Shown one piece after another: positions 1-15,873 of a stretch of 64,000 nucleotides of DNA. The stretch comes from Palaemon carinicauda (Eukaryota > Arthropoda > Malacostraca > Decapoda > Palaemonidae): assembly GCF_036898095.1 (NCBI RefSeq), contig NC_090735.1, positions 1,944,888 through 2,008,887 on the forward strand, in the 5' to 3' direction. The notes beneath the pieces were generated by a model, which made no database searches, was not told the origin of the DNA, and was given only the letters and a program-made list of their open reading frames with translations. Both the position numbers and the translations under genes were made by a program. Numbering within the stretch: position 1 is the stretch's first letter; every line of letters begins with the position of its first letter.

Positions 1-5946
<5,946 letters not shown>

Positions 5947-7116
5947 GCCTAAAAGGCAGTTATGACATGCTGGCTTGGCCACTCACCTCACCTCCTTTGG
6001 CCTCCCCACTTGTCCAGCTCCTTACACAAATCCACTAGGTTGGATGGCACTGTTTCCTCTTTGTTGGGTATAAGAGGAAGGGAAAGACAAAGTGAACTGA
6101 AGAAAGTGAGCGATGAAAATATGTTGGAAAGTTATTCGATTTGTTATATTTATTGTGCAGAGAAAGTGTATAAAGCTTGTACAAGGTTAAGCTTGGAATT
6201 CATATGCAGGAGTGTGTTTGAGTGTTGTGACAAGTGATTGGGACATGGCCTCTTATTATCCCACCAGTCAACAGAGTACAATCAAGGAACAAAATGTTCC
6301 TGCCCACTCAGGTTGGTAGGGCTGTAGTAATTTCTTGTACTTACTACGCCCAGCCCAGCTTCTCCCCAATTTCCTTTAAGTAAGTCCACCAAATGATCTC
6401 AGAGGGGTCTTATGAATAATGTATGTAGAAGCCACAGACTGCTTTGTGCAGATGCCATACTCAACAGGGTATGTCTCGTGTAAATATCTGTGATGTAGTT
6501 AGTGATGGTCTAGAACATTTGACGTATACTTTTCCAAGTCGTGGACCGAATAACTGAATTCTTTCGTTTGATATCATACTCTCGTGGCACACACTCCTCT
6601 CTTTTTCTTTCTCTCTCTCTATTTCATTGTTCAGATGAGTAAATTTGAACAATTTCCATATTGCATCTGAGCAGACCTATCAGGGAGGTAATGAATTATG
6701 AGTCTGTTCTGTATTAACACCAAAGTAAAGTACTAGAGGGTCAAATACTGTAATGTGTATGTAAATGCATAGTCAAATCTCAAGAATTCTACCTATGTTT
6801 TTTTTAAAGTGAGGTAGTTGTATGAAAGAAAAAAAAAAGATACTGTATTCAGTGTACATTACTAGACTGAGCTTTCTTAGTTCCTTTAGAAAATATACAA
6901 TGTTCTCATTTTGGAGAATGGTTAAAATGCTGTATAAGGTGTACAGTTAATGTAGCATATTATCTTTTAAGACGCCAAAGTTTACAGGTGTAGCAGAGTT
7001 CTATGTTGAAAGTGATGTAACATCATTAAGTACAGAATGGTCTGTCATTTCTTGACAGGTGGTGAAAAGTGATGGTGAAAATGTAATGCAGTACAGTATT
7101 TGGATTGCTAATTAAA
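5947..7116 (+). other. Probable SPOP 3' UTR
   Basis: About 1.2 kb of non-coding, moderately AT-rich sequence follows the SPOP stop. An ATTAAA at 7111-7116 is a possible poly(A) signal. The open frame 5962-6237 starts inside this stretch and matches nothing I recognise. The true 3' end cannot be fixed from sequence alone. Confidence 0.45.
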
Positions 7117-7495
7117 GCTGAATAGGTAATCATGTACGTATTTCTTTCAGTACCCATTTTCTCCTTTTAATCTTGCTTCTTTTTTCATGGACAAAAACAA
7201 TAGTTTTTAAGAGCCTCGATAAGATGAGTAATTTATTAGAGAAGCAAAAACATTTTAGATGAAATCAAAGCCTTTGTGAATTATAATACATTAGATGCAT
7301 AAAATATTGTTATTTGTAAAAATATTATGCCACTCTGTCACTTCTAATATAAAATATTTAATCACTAACCACTTTTGCCAGCACACAGAATAACCACTTT
7401 GATTTCAGCCGCAGAACAGTAATAACATATTCTGTGATAAACAAGGCTTTGCTGATTTTTTGTAATAACACTTGATCATTCTCTTTTCAGGTGCT
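7117..7495. other. AT-rich intergenic gap
   Basis: I recognise no gene or repeat here. The sequence changes character at about 7490, where GC content rises on entering the decayed element. Confidence 0.4.
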
Positions 7496-9343
7496 GCTCA
7501 AGTAAAGTTAGCCACAATTGCAGCAGGTGTATGAGTCGACAGAGCATTGCTCTCCTTTCTTTGTGCAAGGAGCACGACGGTCTGCAGTCATCCCGGTGAC
7601 GAGTGCAGGTCATGGCGTGACTGCATTTGCAGTGGTCTGAATATGTCAGGAGGAGGAAGAACAAGGCTAAGAGGTACTCTTCGGCGTTGGGATCTTCCCC
7701 TAAACCAAATTAGTCTTCCGCTTCTTGCCTCCAGATTAAAACTGAAAGAAATTAACTCCTATCTGCCCTCTGGGGAAGCTATCTGGTAAGGCAGTTTTAT
7801 CATCTTCCCAGAGATTGGTATTCCCTGCCTTTCCATGCCAGTACTATAGCAGCTGGTGACGACATTTCAAGGATCTTGTAGCCCACCTTAGGCAATAATT
7901 ACGTTTCATCTACAGAGAAGCCCGAAGGTCTTAGTTGATGCTAGAATCCCCCGGGCCGCCACCTGCTAGGTTTTCTTTTCCTGTTCCCCCAACTTGCAAA
8001 AGGAGCACCAGGTAAGGCACCCATCGGCATATCCCAGCCTGCTGAAGGAGATGATCTTTGGTGCCAGCTGAGAAAGGCTTGACATTGACTTCTAGCAAGT
8101 TGCACAGAAACTCACCAACCTTCAGGAATGTGAAATAGCTTGAGGAGCTAGTACTTCTATTCCTGTTGCAGGTATGCATCGTCCTCTTCCTTCAATTGAC
8201 AGCGAAACGGCCAGGACAAAGCCACACAGAGGACAAGAGAGACCTATGACAGGATGAGACTTCAGAGCCAGTGAGATCGACACAAGAAGTTTTTACACCT
8301 GTGATTATCTTTACACTATATTTGGAGTTTAGCTCTTGACACTCATGATCACCTCCCTGGGCACGAGCTCCTTCATGCAGAATTACCTTCAGACACCTAA
8401 ACTTCACGTGTTGTAAGTCTCCAATCGTAAAATTTCCAAGCTTGAATCTCCATGAGTAGAATTTCAATGTGCAGAATCTCTACAAGCATTGTCTGTGTTC
8501 AGGTTCTACACAAATAAGGCCTCCATGCATAAAACATTGATGTGCCACTTTATCTATAGATAGGTCTCCACATGCTTACTCCTCTTCTTCAAGGTTATCA
8601 CGATAACATTCGCACCGTTTTAAGTCCTTCCATGCAGAGTATTCAGGAGTTCACACTTAGCGCTAGGTCATATGTTAGTTCTCCAAGTATCTGGTCTTCA
8701 CGTGATCGTTCCAGGCATGAACCTTCTTTCAGTAAAACTCCACGCAGTTACCCTTCATGTGATAGGACTCATGAGTCCTAGGAAAGACAGGTAGTCAACC
8801 TTCCAGATTAGACATCCAGGTATTCTTTAAATGATTAAGAGGTTTGAGCTTCCAGATAATGTTCTTTGTCTTCCTATCACCTCAGCTAGTAGTTTGCTGC
8901 ATCAAGACATTCCAGCTAGAAGATGCCCATTCCTCAATATTCTATCCCTGTGATAGAGAAGAGGCCTTCACATTTGGACTACGAGTCGAGGATGTAGTCC
9001 CCAGTTCATGAGTCTTCATTGGATTACCACAGAGACTTATTGTCTTTAGTTGAGGGACTGCTGGAGGACACCTGTCTGCATGTACTCCAGTGTGTCCTTC
9101 AATGATGTAAGCCTCTGGCCTGTTGCTGGGTTGGAGCAGTCTGCTTGAAGCTCCTCACAAGCCTAGACAACTCCAGGAGCAAAGAGGTCTGTACACTTCT
9201 ATCGGTAGGTAATCATGATCACACTCCTTGTGCTAGGTCTTTGAGTAACTGGTCTTCATGCGATCATGCAATGCATGAACCTTTTTTTCAGTCAGAACTC
9301 CATGCTGATACCCTTCATGCAACAGGTAGCCAGCCCCTTCAGA

Positions 9344-9628
9344 TTAGACATCCACATATTCCCTATCAAGAGTCCCAGGAGAGATAGGCTCCAACCGCTT
9401 CAGCTTATACATCCAGATGAAGAATACCTGGATCTTCAAGAAAGATCTGTAATGGAACAGGAGGAAGTCTGCAATCTGTAAAAACTGCTCCAATGAGAGA
9501 AATATACCTTCTGTGACACCAGTGGCAGAAGATAGTTCTCTTAGCCTGGTCGAACACCTGTAGAGGACCTCTGGCCTGTGTCTCACAAAAGCCTTTTGCT
9601 TAAGAGATGGTGGATATTCTCCACCCAT
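9344..9628 (-). pseudogene. Tyrosine recombinase core-binding fragment (decayed)
   Basis: The minus-strand frame contains EQFLQIADFLLFHYRSFLK. It aligns by eye with VTQIADFLLYLRKERSLSA of the family A recombinases. No catalytic-domain motifs are nearby. It is a relic inside the surrounding decayed element. Confidence 0.35.
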
Positions 9629-9700
9629 GAAAAGCCAAGGACTCCATGGCTTAGAGGTACCTCTACGATTACCGCCTACCGAGAAAAGTGGGTCACAGGA

Positions 9701-9850
9701 GTAGCTATCTCAGGATCTCTACCAGACCAGCCGCCAGATCGGGGTATCGCCCGGTCTGAGGACATCTGGGTGACACTTGGTTCATCCTGAGTCCTGTCAT
9801 AATCAACTCTTGATTACTGGCCTGATCCAGACAAAGGTGGAAAGGCTTAG
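9701..9850 (+). repeat. 150-bp direct repeat, left copy, abutting a DIRS 5' end
   Basis: It starts GTAGCTATCTCAGGATC and ends GGTGGAAAGGCTTAG. The only differences seen from the copy at 13192-13341 are two bases in AATCAACTC versus AAAAAACTC. The next base, 9851, begins the DIRS family C terminus (TTGTTCCAACAC). Confidence 0.9.
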
Positions 9851-10060
9851 TTGTTCCAACACGGAGTACTTACCTCGAACTACTTTCTTAAGAGTATCTG
9901 GGATCTCCTCCCAACTGACCAGAGTTTTGTGTAGTTTACCCTAGTCCCGTTTTCTATGAGGGGTAACCTCAGGTAGAGTGGTACACGCCCTGAGGCTATC
10001 CCCAGGTCAGAGAGCATACTTGCTCAGGTCTCCATCTCCAGTAAGTTCTCTGTTCGCGTC

Positions 10061-12450
10061 GTGATAACATCTCGACGCTCTCTCCTTACCCAGTGCGACC
10101 CTTTGTGTCCCCGGCCCCCCTTTTGTGTCTTACGCGGTCCCCACGTGGACCCATTGTGTTCATTCTATACCCCTTCCTACCCTTATCCTCTGTGTTCATC
10201 GTGTAGGGGCAGCTTATGTTCTCCTACAGCCACGTGTCTGGAGTGCGAGTCCTGGAACGTGGTACAGTGGTGCGCTTCGGCACCAAGAAGAAGGAGACGT
10301 CGAAGAGGTCACATAGGAAGACGAGCCTCTCCTCGCCGCTTACTTCTCCCGATGCCTCGTCGAATGGAGCTTCTTTTATACAGCCACCTTTCCCTACCCA
10401 GAGTAGGGGACGAGGTAAGTCAGTTGTGGGGAAGTGGCCCATTGCTCTTCCCCAGGAGTCTGAGTGGGTGCGGTATAACACCAAGAAGAAGTGGGCAACG
10501 AAGAGGTCGCCTAAGAAGCCTAGCGTCCCTTCCTCCATTGCTTCGCCGGTTGTCTCGTTTGACAGAGCTTCCCTACCGCCCTCCCCTACCCAGAGTAGGG
10601 GACGAGGTAAGTCCATTGAGGGGAAGAGGCCCGCGGCCCTTCCCCAAGAGTCTGATCTTCAGGATAGGGTGGTTGTGGCGTCGTTCCGGACGAGTGAGGG
10701 GCTTGCGGGAGTGTGTATGGGAGACGGAGTCCTGGTGCAAGCAGGCCACGTCTCCTCTGATGACCCCATGTGGGAGAAAAATGTCATTCTTCTCCAACCC
10801 CTTTGGCGTGTTTTTCAGTCACTTCTGCAGCTGAGGACGTCGCCGAGAAGGAGCCTCCCAAGACGAGGCGCTGAGGAAGCTCAGGAGACGAAGGGAGAAG
10901 TCCCGCAAGAAGTTGTCGCATTCTTGCTCCCCCTCTAGGTCGTGCCACGAGAGTCGGCGCTCAAGATACCTCAAGAGCAGTGAGTGGGTGGTGGTTCACC
11001 TCGACAGGATGCTGGAGCTAGCTGCGGCACCAGGCCCTGGATAGATACTCCTCTGGCAGCAGTGGCACCCGACGGAGGGACTCATCGTGGCAGGTTCCAT
11101 TCGACAGGCGTAAGTCCGCGAAGGGTCCGGCTCCATCCGCCCAGTGGAGAGAGTCGCCCCTTCGGTCTGGCAGCCGAGTCCTGACCTCCAAAGGCCACCT
11201 AGCTCGTCACGAGCGCAGCCCTCGGTTTTCCTCGACGGGCAGGCCTGCAGATATGAGAACCTCTGGAAGAGTGGTTGGACCCAGGATGGAGGCCCCCATT
11301 CCGACGGTGATGCCCGTCCTTCGACGTGAACCCCGGTAACCCTACAGCAGGCTCTGGCAGACCGGCATAAGTCCGCGAGGGTTCCGATTCCTTCCGCCCA
11401 GCGGAGAGTCGCCCCTTCGGTCTGGCAGCTGTGTCCCAGCCTCCAAGACTTCGACAGCCAGGTCTCGGTTGACAGGCAAAAGCCCCCGAAGGTTCCGACT
11501 TCTCCCGCCCAGCGGAGAGAGTCGCCCCTTCGGACTGACAGCCTTATCCCGGCCTCTGGTTCTTCGATGGCCCGCCCTGAACGAAGGAACCAACCAGCCA
11601 GCACGGGGAAGCCCGTGGCTCCATGGATATCCGCAGGAGCTCCATCCTTCCAGCGGAGGTAGCCGCTGGATCGACCCGGCAGCATGGCATCCATACCCGG
11701 TACCACGACTGCTCCATTCAGGCTTCGTGGTCAACCGCTGGTATACTAGGGTACTCACACCCCACGGATTCCCTGGGAGGGGGTAGACCCATGACGGCTA
11801 CCTCCGTCCCAGTGGCTTCATCCGTGATAGAGATAGCCGCTCCATCGTCCTGGCCAGCCCCATCCAAGCATTGGAGGTGGCCGCTGACACACCCATGATG
11901 ACTACCTCCGTCCCGGCGGCTCCATCCGTGCCATTGTCCTAGTCAGCCCCATCCAAACATTGGAGGTGGCCGCTGACACACCCGTGACGGCTACCTCCGT
12001 CCCGGCGGCTCCATCCGTGCCATCGTCCTGGCCAGCCCCATCCAAGCATTGGAGGTGGCCGCTGACACACTCATGATGGCTACCTCCGTCCCGGTGGCTC
12101 CATCCGTGATGGAGATAGCCGCTCCATCCAAGCATTGGAGGTGGCCGCTGACACACCTATGACAGCTACCTCCGTCCTGGCGGATCCATCCGTGATGGAG
12201 CCAGCCGTGCCATTGTCCCGGCCAGCCCCATCCAAGCATCAGAAGAGGGCACTGACATGGCAGGGTACTTAAACCCCACGGATTTCCCCAGGAGGGGGTA
12301 GTCCCATGACGGCTCCCTCCGTGACGAAGGCAGACTGGTTTTCCCCCGAGTGGGTCGAACGGGGCTATTGCCTCTCCAGTGCCTGCCTCAGTGGCCGCTG
12401 GAGAGAGACCCCCGCACTTTTGCCCAGTGCCTCTTCAGCTCCGTCCGCCC
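10061..12450 (+). pseudogene. Decayed Gag region of DIRS family C fragment
   Basis: Several plus-strand frames (10061-10834, 10216-10938, 11469-11786) cover a GC-rich, proline/serine/arginine-rich region with no single intact frame. Repeated blocks occur: CCTACCCAGAGTAGGGGACG at about 10395 and again at about 10585, and GAGAGTCGCCCCTTCGG at about 11150, 11405 and 11515. Colinear similarity to the minus-strand gag region at 24.3-26.7 kb supports a Gag origin. The cysteine cluster seen in family A Gag is not clear here. Confidence 0.5.
11785..12242 (+). repeat. 89-bp minisatellite, about five units
   Basis: Successive GGAGGTGGCCGCTGACACAC landmarks fall at 11873, 11962, 12051 and 12137, giving periods of 89, 89 and 86 bp. 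Each unit also has ACCTCCGTCCCGGCGGCTCC. Because 89 is not a multiple of 3, the expansion breaks any Gag frame. It lies in the variable part of the DIRS gag region. Confidence 0.85.
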
Positions 12451-12639
12451 GTCGGTTGTATTAGTTGGCACATGTAATCTTTCCCTTGTCTTGCTCCCCG
12501 TACGGGAGCTTCGACTCCTCAGTTAACCTTCAGACCCTCCTACTCGGGCTCCAGGAGAGGGTGTTCAGGCCGCGGCTCTCGAAGGAGTTAGGAGGGGAGG
12601 CCCCCTACTCCTGCTGGCGCTCAGGTGGGGGGATGCCTA

Positions 12640-13187
12640 AAACGATCTTGGCAAGCATGGCGGGACCACGGAGCGGATCCGTGGACCGTAGCAGTACTAA
12701 AGGAGGGGTACAAGCTGCCCTTCCTAGCAGACCCCCCCTCGAATCCCAGATCAACAGGTTGAGTGGTTGGAACCCAACGACCCCTTGAGAGTAGCAGTAT
12801 TGCAGGAAGAAGGTTCGTCAAGGCTGGCGAAAGGGGCAGTAGAACCAGTAGAGAAACCGAGTCCATGGTTCTACAACAGGCTCTTCCTGGTGGAGAAGGC
12901 GACAGGGTTCTGGAGACCGGTCATAGACCTTTCAGCCCTCAACAATTAGTGTGCAACACCGACTTTAAGATGGACACTTCGAAGTCGGTCCTAGCGACCT
13001 TGAAGGAGGAGTACTTCATGAGGTCCATAGGCCTCAAAGACGTCTACTTCCAGGTCCCTGTTCATCCCTCCAACAGGAGGTTCCTAAGGGTAAAATGGAG
13101 TACCAAAACGTGACGGTTCAAAACCCTATGCTTCGGACTGTCGACAATCCTCAGGGCTTCACGAAGGTCTTCGCAACAGTTTCAGGT
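12640..13187 (+). pseudogene. Partial DIRS reverse transcriptase (truncated)
   Basis: Frames 12763-13113 and 12767-12949 together show RT N-terminal motifs: FYNRLFLVEKATGFWRPVID, then LSALNN, then a palm segment GLKDVYFQVPVHPSNRRFLR corresponding to LDLKDAYFHVPIHP of family A. There are multiple stops and frame shifts, for example LSALNN followed by a stop at about 12949. The YLDD box is absent because the copy ends at about 13187, where the 150-bp repeat begins. Confidence 0.8.
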
Positions 13188-13191
13188 TGGC

Positions 13192-13341
13192 GTAGCTATC
13201 TCAGGATCTCTACCAGACCAGCCGCCAGATCGGGGTATCGCCCGGTCTGAGGACATCTGGGTGACACTTGGTTCATCCTGAGTCCTGTCATAAAAAACTC
13301 TTGATTACTGGCCTGATCCAGACAAAGGTGGAAAGGCTTAG
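13192..13341 (+). repeat. 150-bp direct repeat, right copy
   Basis: It is the second copy of the 9701-9850 sequence and starts immediately after the truncated RT. Downstream sequence (ATTTCCAAGTGATACC) differs from what follows the left copy. Confidence 0.9.
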
Positions 13342-14590
13342 ATTTCCAAGTGATACCATTCATGTTAGAAGGCATATTTGAACATTGCTCGTGGGGCCAG
13401 ACCTGGGAAGATTCTTGTTCTGTAATGTGGGAACCAGGTTGAACCCTTGGAAGCCCTCCTGGGCAAAATGTATTACACTACCAGAGAAGTAGAGAGCAGT
13501 AGTCTGCTCCTACAACCTGTCCCTTGTGGCCAAGAGAGTCCACTGGTACTTTTCAGTTTGGAAAGGATTTTGTTGACCCCTATACGGTGTGAAAACACCT
13601 CCCAGATTTGCTTCCTCTTTGTTTACTTGCAAAGAGGGTGTAAGACCACAGTTTTTGTGTTAATACACCATGACAGGGTTAATGCACCTCAATGCTACTG
13701 TTTCCAAAAATTCCTGAAATGTTTGCAAACCTTGGAAGGCTGCTTTTATTTCAAAATTGTTGTGGAGCAGATACTTTCTTCTTCAACCGGTCAACTAGGT
13801 GTGCACCATCCCTCCTACATATCCGAGAACAGGTGTAAGTCTGAAAAAGGCGAGTTGAGTGGACCTCCCGTGGCAAGTATGGACAAGCGACTCCCAAGGT
13901 GTCATTCGTATGAACAACCTGGTGACTGTACACAGTCCGAAGCACAGCCTTGAACTGACATACTAACCATAGCGGGGGAAGCATAGAGATTCCTTCCTCA
14001 GATTTGGTCTGGAAAACACTGGGGGAACCCTACACCATAACCTGAAAGTCCGCTGATGTAATGTAGCTCTGAGGGCTCCTTGCTCCTGATGTATATGGTT
14101 AAGATACTGAGCCAGGGGTGTATGCACAGAGGCAACAGTAGCAGACCCATCCAATGAATGAAAGGAGAAAGCAAAGTCTCCCCCCCCCCTCAAAGCTTAC
14201 GTCTGACACTGCATAGGAGGCCGCCACGACCTAAACTCTGCATATGATGATTGCGAACAATCCTGCCCCTAGGATGAAGAGCAGTGTGCGTGGATCTATG
14301 CTGGTTTTAACAAAATCTGAGTAAAGTCCGACCTTGCACTGTATATCTTGTTTCACATAACTGTCAACAGCCAGCATTCACTTCCTGATAATAAAAAGAA
14401 ATTGAAAGTTCAATTAAGGGTGCAAAAGTATATCTGTAGTCATGGTTAAAAATATAAGTGAAGGGATATTGACTCGTCGCCCTTGCTCCCATCTGTTGCT
14501 TAACTGCCCGTTAAAATGATTCAACGGCCATCCAGCATGCTCTGTAAACATATTCCCTACCTAGAGGACGATGGTTTGTATTACACATAG
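13342..14590. mobile_element. Decayed repeat (family F-like), right part
   Basis: It has no intact gene. About 13990-14590 is colinear with about 56880-57400: AACACTGGGGGAACCCTAC, GTGTGTGGATCTA-type blocks, CAGCATTCACTTCCTG, and a terminal motif ATTCCCTACCTAGAGGACG followed by TGGTTTGTATT. It probably continues the interrupted element at 7496-9850. The frame 13447-13953 has no recognisable domain. Confidence 0.5.
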
Positions 14591-15638
14591 GAACCATTCA
14601 CTATACAGTATGAAAATACCAACACTTGGCAATTGGTTCTACAGAAAATTAGTCTTGAAGAAAATATTAAACTCCTCCTAAAAACACAATACTGTACAGT
14701 TGTATTGATAGTTATATAACCCCAAATATGGGAAATTACTCACAATTATATAAGAGAAAATACAGGAGTACCTTTACAGGAATTGCAAAACCCAAAATCC
14801 CACTGTATATTAGTGAATGCTGTGCTATATTTTTCTTATATGTGTACATATCACTTCTGTCAAAAGCTCAGCACTGTATTAGTGATATGTAATAATGATT
14901 GCTTGAAGAGCTCAATGAGAGTATGGCTGACCTGGGAAGACCGATACTGTAATAAGATACAGTAGAAGAAAGTTTTCAAGCCCTTGTATAAAAATACTGT
15001 ATACAATTGTGAATGTTGTCCTGTATTTACTGTTATATAACTGTGAATCATGCAATTGCTCAAAGAAATTAAGTTTAGGAAATTTGTAGGCCTCTACTCA
15101 AAATTAGTTAAATTTACAAAGTATTAAAGGCTGAGGTACTCTCAACAAATAAAACTGAAAATCATAAAGTTTTAAGAAGCCAAAAACTACACTAATCAAC
15201 GAATAAAACTACAATAATTTCAAATCTGATGTAAAAGATACTGATATGGTACAAAAGAAAAACTATGTCAATAATTACTCAACCAAGGTTGTTTTAACAA
15301 AACAGTCCACATTTCATATATTAGATATTTCTTTATATAGTACCAATAAGAATTTAAAAACTATATCGGGTATAATGATACATATAAAAATTTCAATATT
15401 TGTACGATTTCTGTAACAATGTATACAATTTGAACTTGCTAAAAATGAACAAGGTAAGGAAAATCGCTTTCCATGCCAACAATATTTAAGATGTTATTTG
15501 CCACCTCTGAAAAAAAAAGTGATCTTTCCTTACAAACCCTGATATCTCTAGCGCTACATTTGTTTAAAAGCAGAAAATTAGTTTACGAAAATAATTTCTG
15601 CAGACAGTAAATCTATTTGTAAGTTATTTTGGACAATA
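14591..15638 (-). other. AT-rich region downstream of ERI1-like stop; probable 3' UTR in part
   Basis: I see no recognisable coding sequence or repeat family. The part adjoining 15638 is presumably the ERI1-like 3' UTR on the minus strand. I could not fix the poly(A) site. Confidence 0.35.
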
Positions 15639-15873
15639 TCAGAGTAAAATCTTTGGTTCTTTTGCCTGTAGGGATGGAAAATCTTTATCATATTCTGCCT
15701 CACACACAGCACTCCCCGTTGCACATGATATTTCATGATCTTCAAAAGGGTCTTCCTCTTCTTCACTTTCATCACTCACATGTTCACTTTCTCCATCTCT
15801 TGGTGGATCAACACTTCTCCTCTTGATCATGGCATTAAAACTATTTCTGCTTATGCCCTTTACAGTATGTAAC
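15639..15873 (-). CDS. ERI1: ERI1-like terminal exon with acidic tail
   Basis: The acceptor is TTATTTCCAG. It completes the Arg codon and reads LHTVKGISRNSFNAMIKRRS, then an acidic stretch (SEHVSDESEEEEDPFED), ending PKILL and TGA. The low-complexity acidic tail is lineage-specific and has no domain I recognise. Confidence 0.85.

Larger units (their letters stand above)
7496..9850 (-). mobile_element. Decayed repeat, possibly DIRS-like, left part
   Basis: This is a GC-richer block with no intact frame. On the minus strand, 9344-9628 contains QIADFLLF and 7931-8179 contains a serine-rich stretch followed by KVGEFLCNLLEV. Both resemble the core-binding part of the DIRS tyrosine recombinase (TQIADFLLYLRKERSLSAPT in the intact copies). 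The block also holds diverged internal repeats of an element reading roughly ATGAACCTT...CTCCA, at about 8690-8760 and 9240-9310. It continues at 13342, to the right of the inserted DIRS fragment. The assignment is tentative because the similarity is short. Confidence 0.4.
9851..13191 (+). mobile_element. DIRS family C fragment: 5' ITR, gag, partial RT; 3'-truncated
   Basis: It begins at a family C terminus. TTGTTCCAACAC...TACTTACC...ACTACTTTCTTA matches 27164 downward and the internal complementary region at 21090-21132. It runs through a decayed gag region and stops inside RT just after the palm start (FGL...FTKVFATVS in broken frames). No RNase H, recombinase, ICR or 3' ITR follows. It is flanked on both sides by the same 150-bp sequence. 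Opposite-strand homology to 23.6-26.7 kb is clear: GGAGACGGAGTCCTGGTGC at about 10730 is the reverse complement of about 26200-26218. Confidence 0.8.

Noticed and set aside
5962..6237. 91-codon frame just after the SPOP stop
   Set aside because: It lies in the SPOP 3' UTR; no similarity recognised and no splice signals.
10061..10834. 257-codon plus-strand frame as a host gene
   Set aside because: It overlaps another open frame (10216-10938) in a GC-rich gag remnant; low complexity and no conserved motif.
9851..13191. 150-bp flanking repeats read as LTRs of a Gypsy-like element
   Set aside because: The repeats lack TG...CA ends and a primer-binding site or polypurine tract. The internal sequence starts with a DIRS terminus and is truncated inside RT.
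13447..13953. 168-codon plus-strand frame
   Set aside because: It spans decayed repeat sequence partly shared with 56.9-57.4 kb; no recognisable domain.
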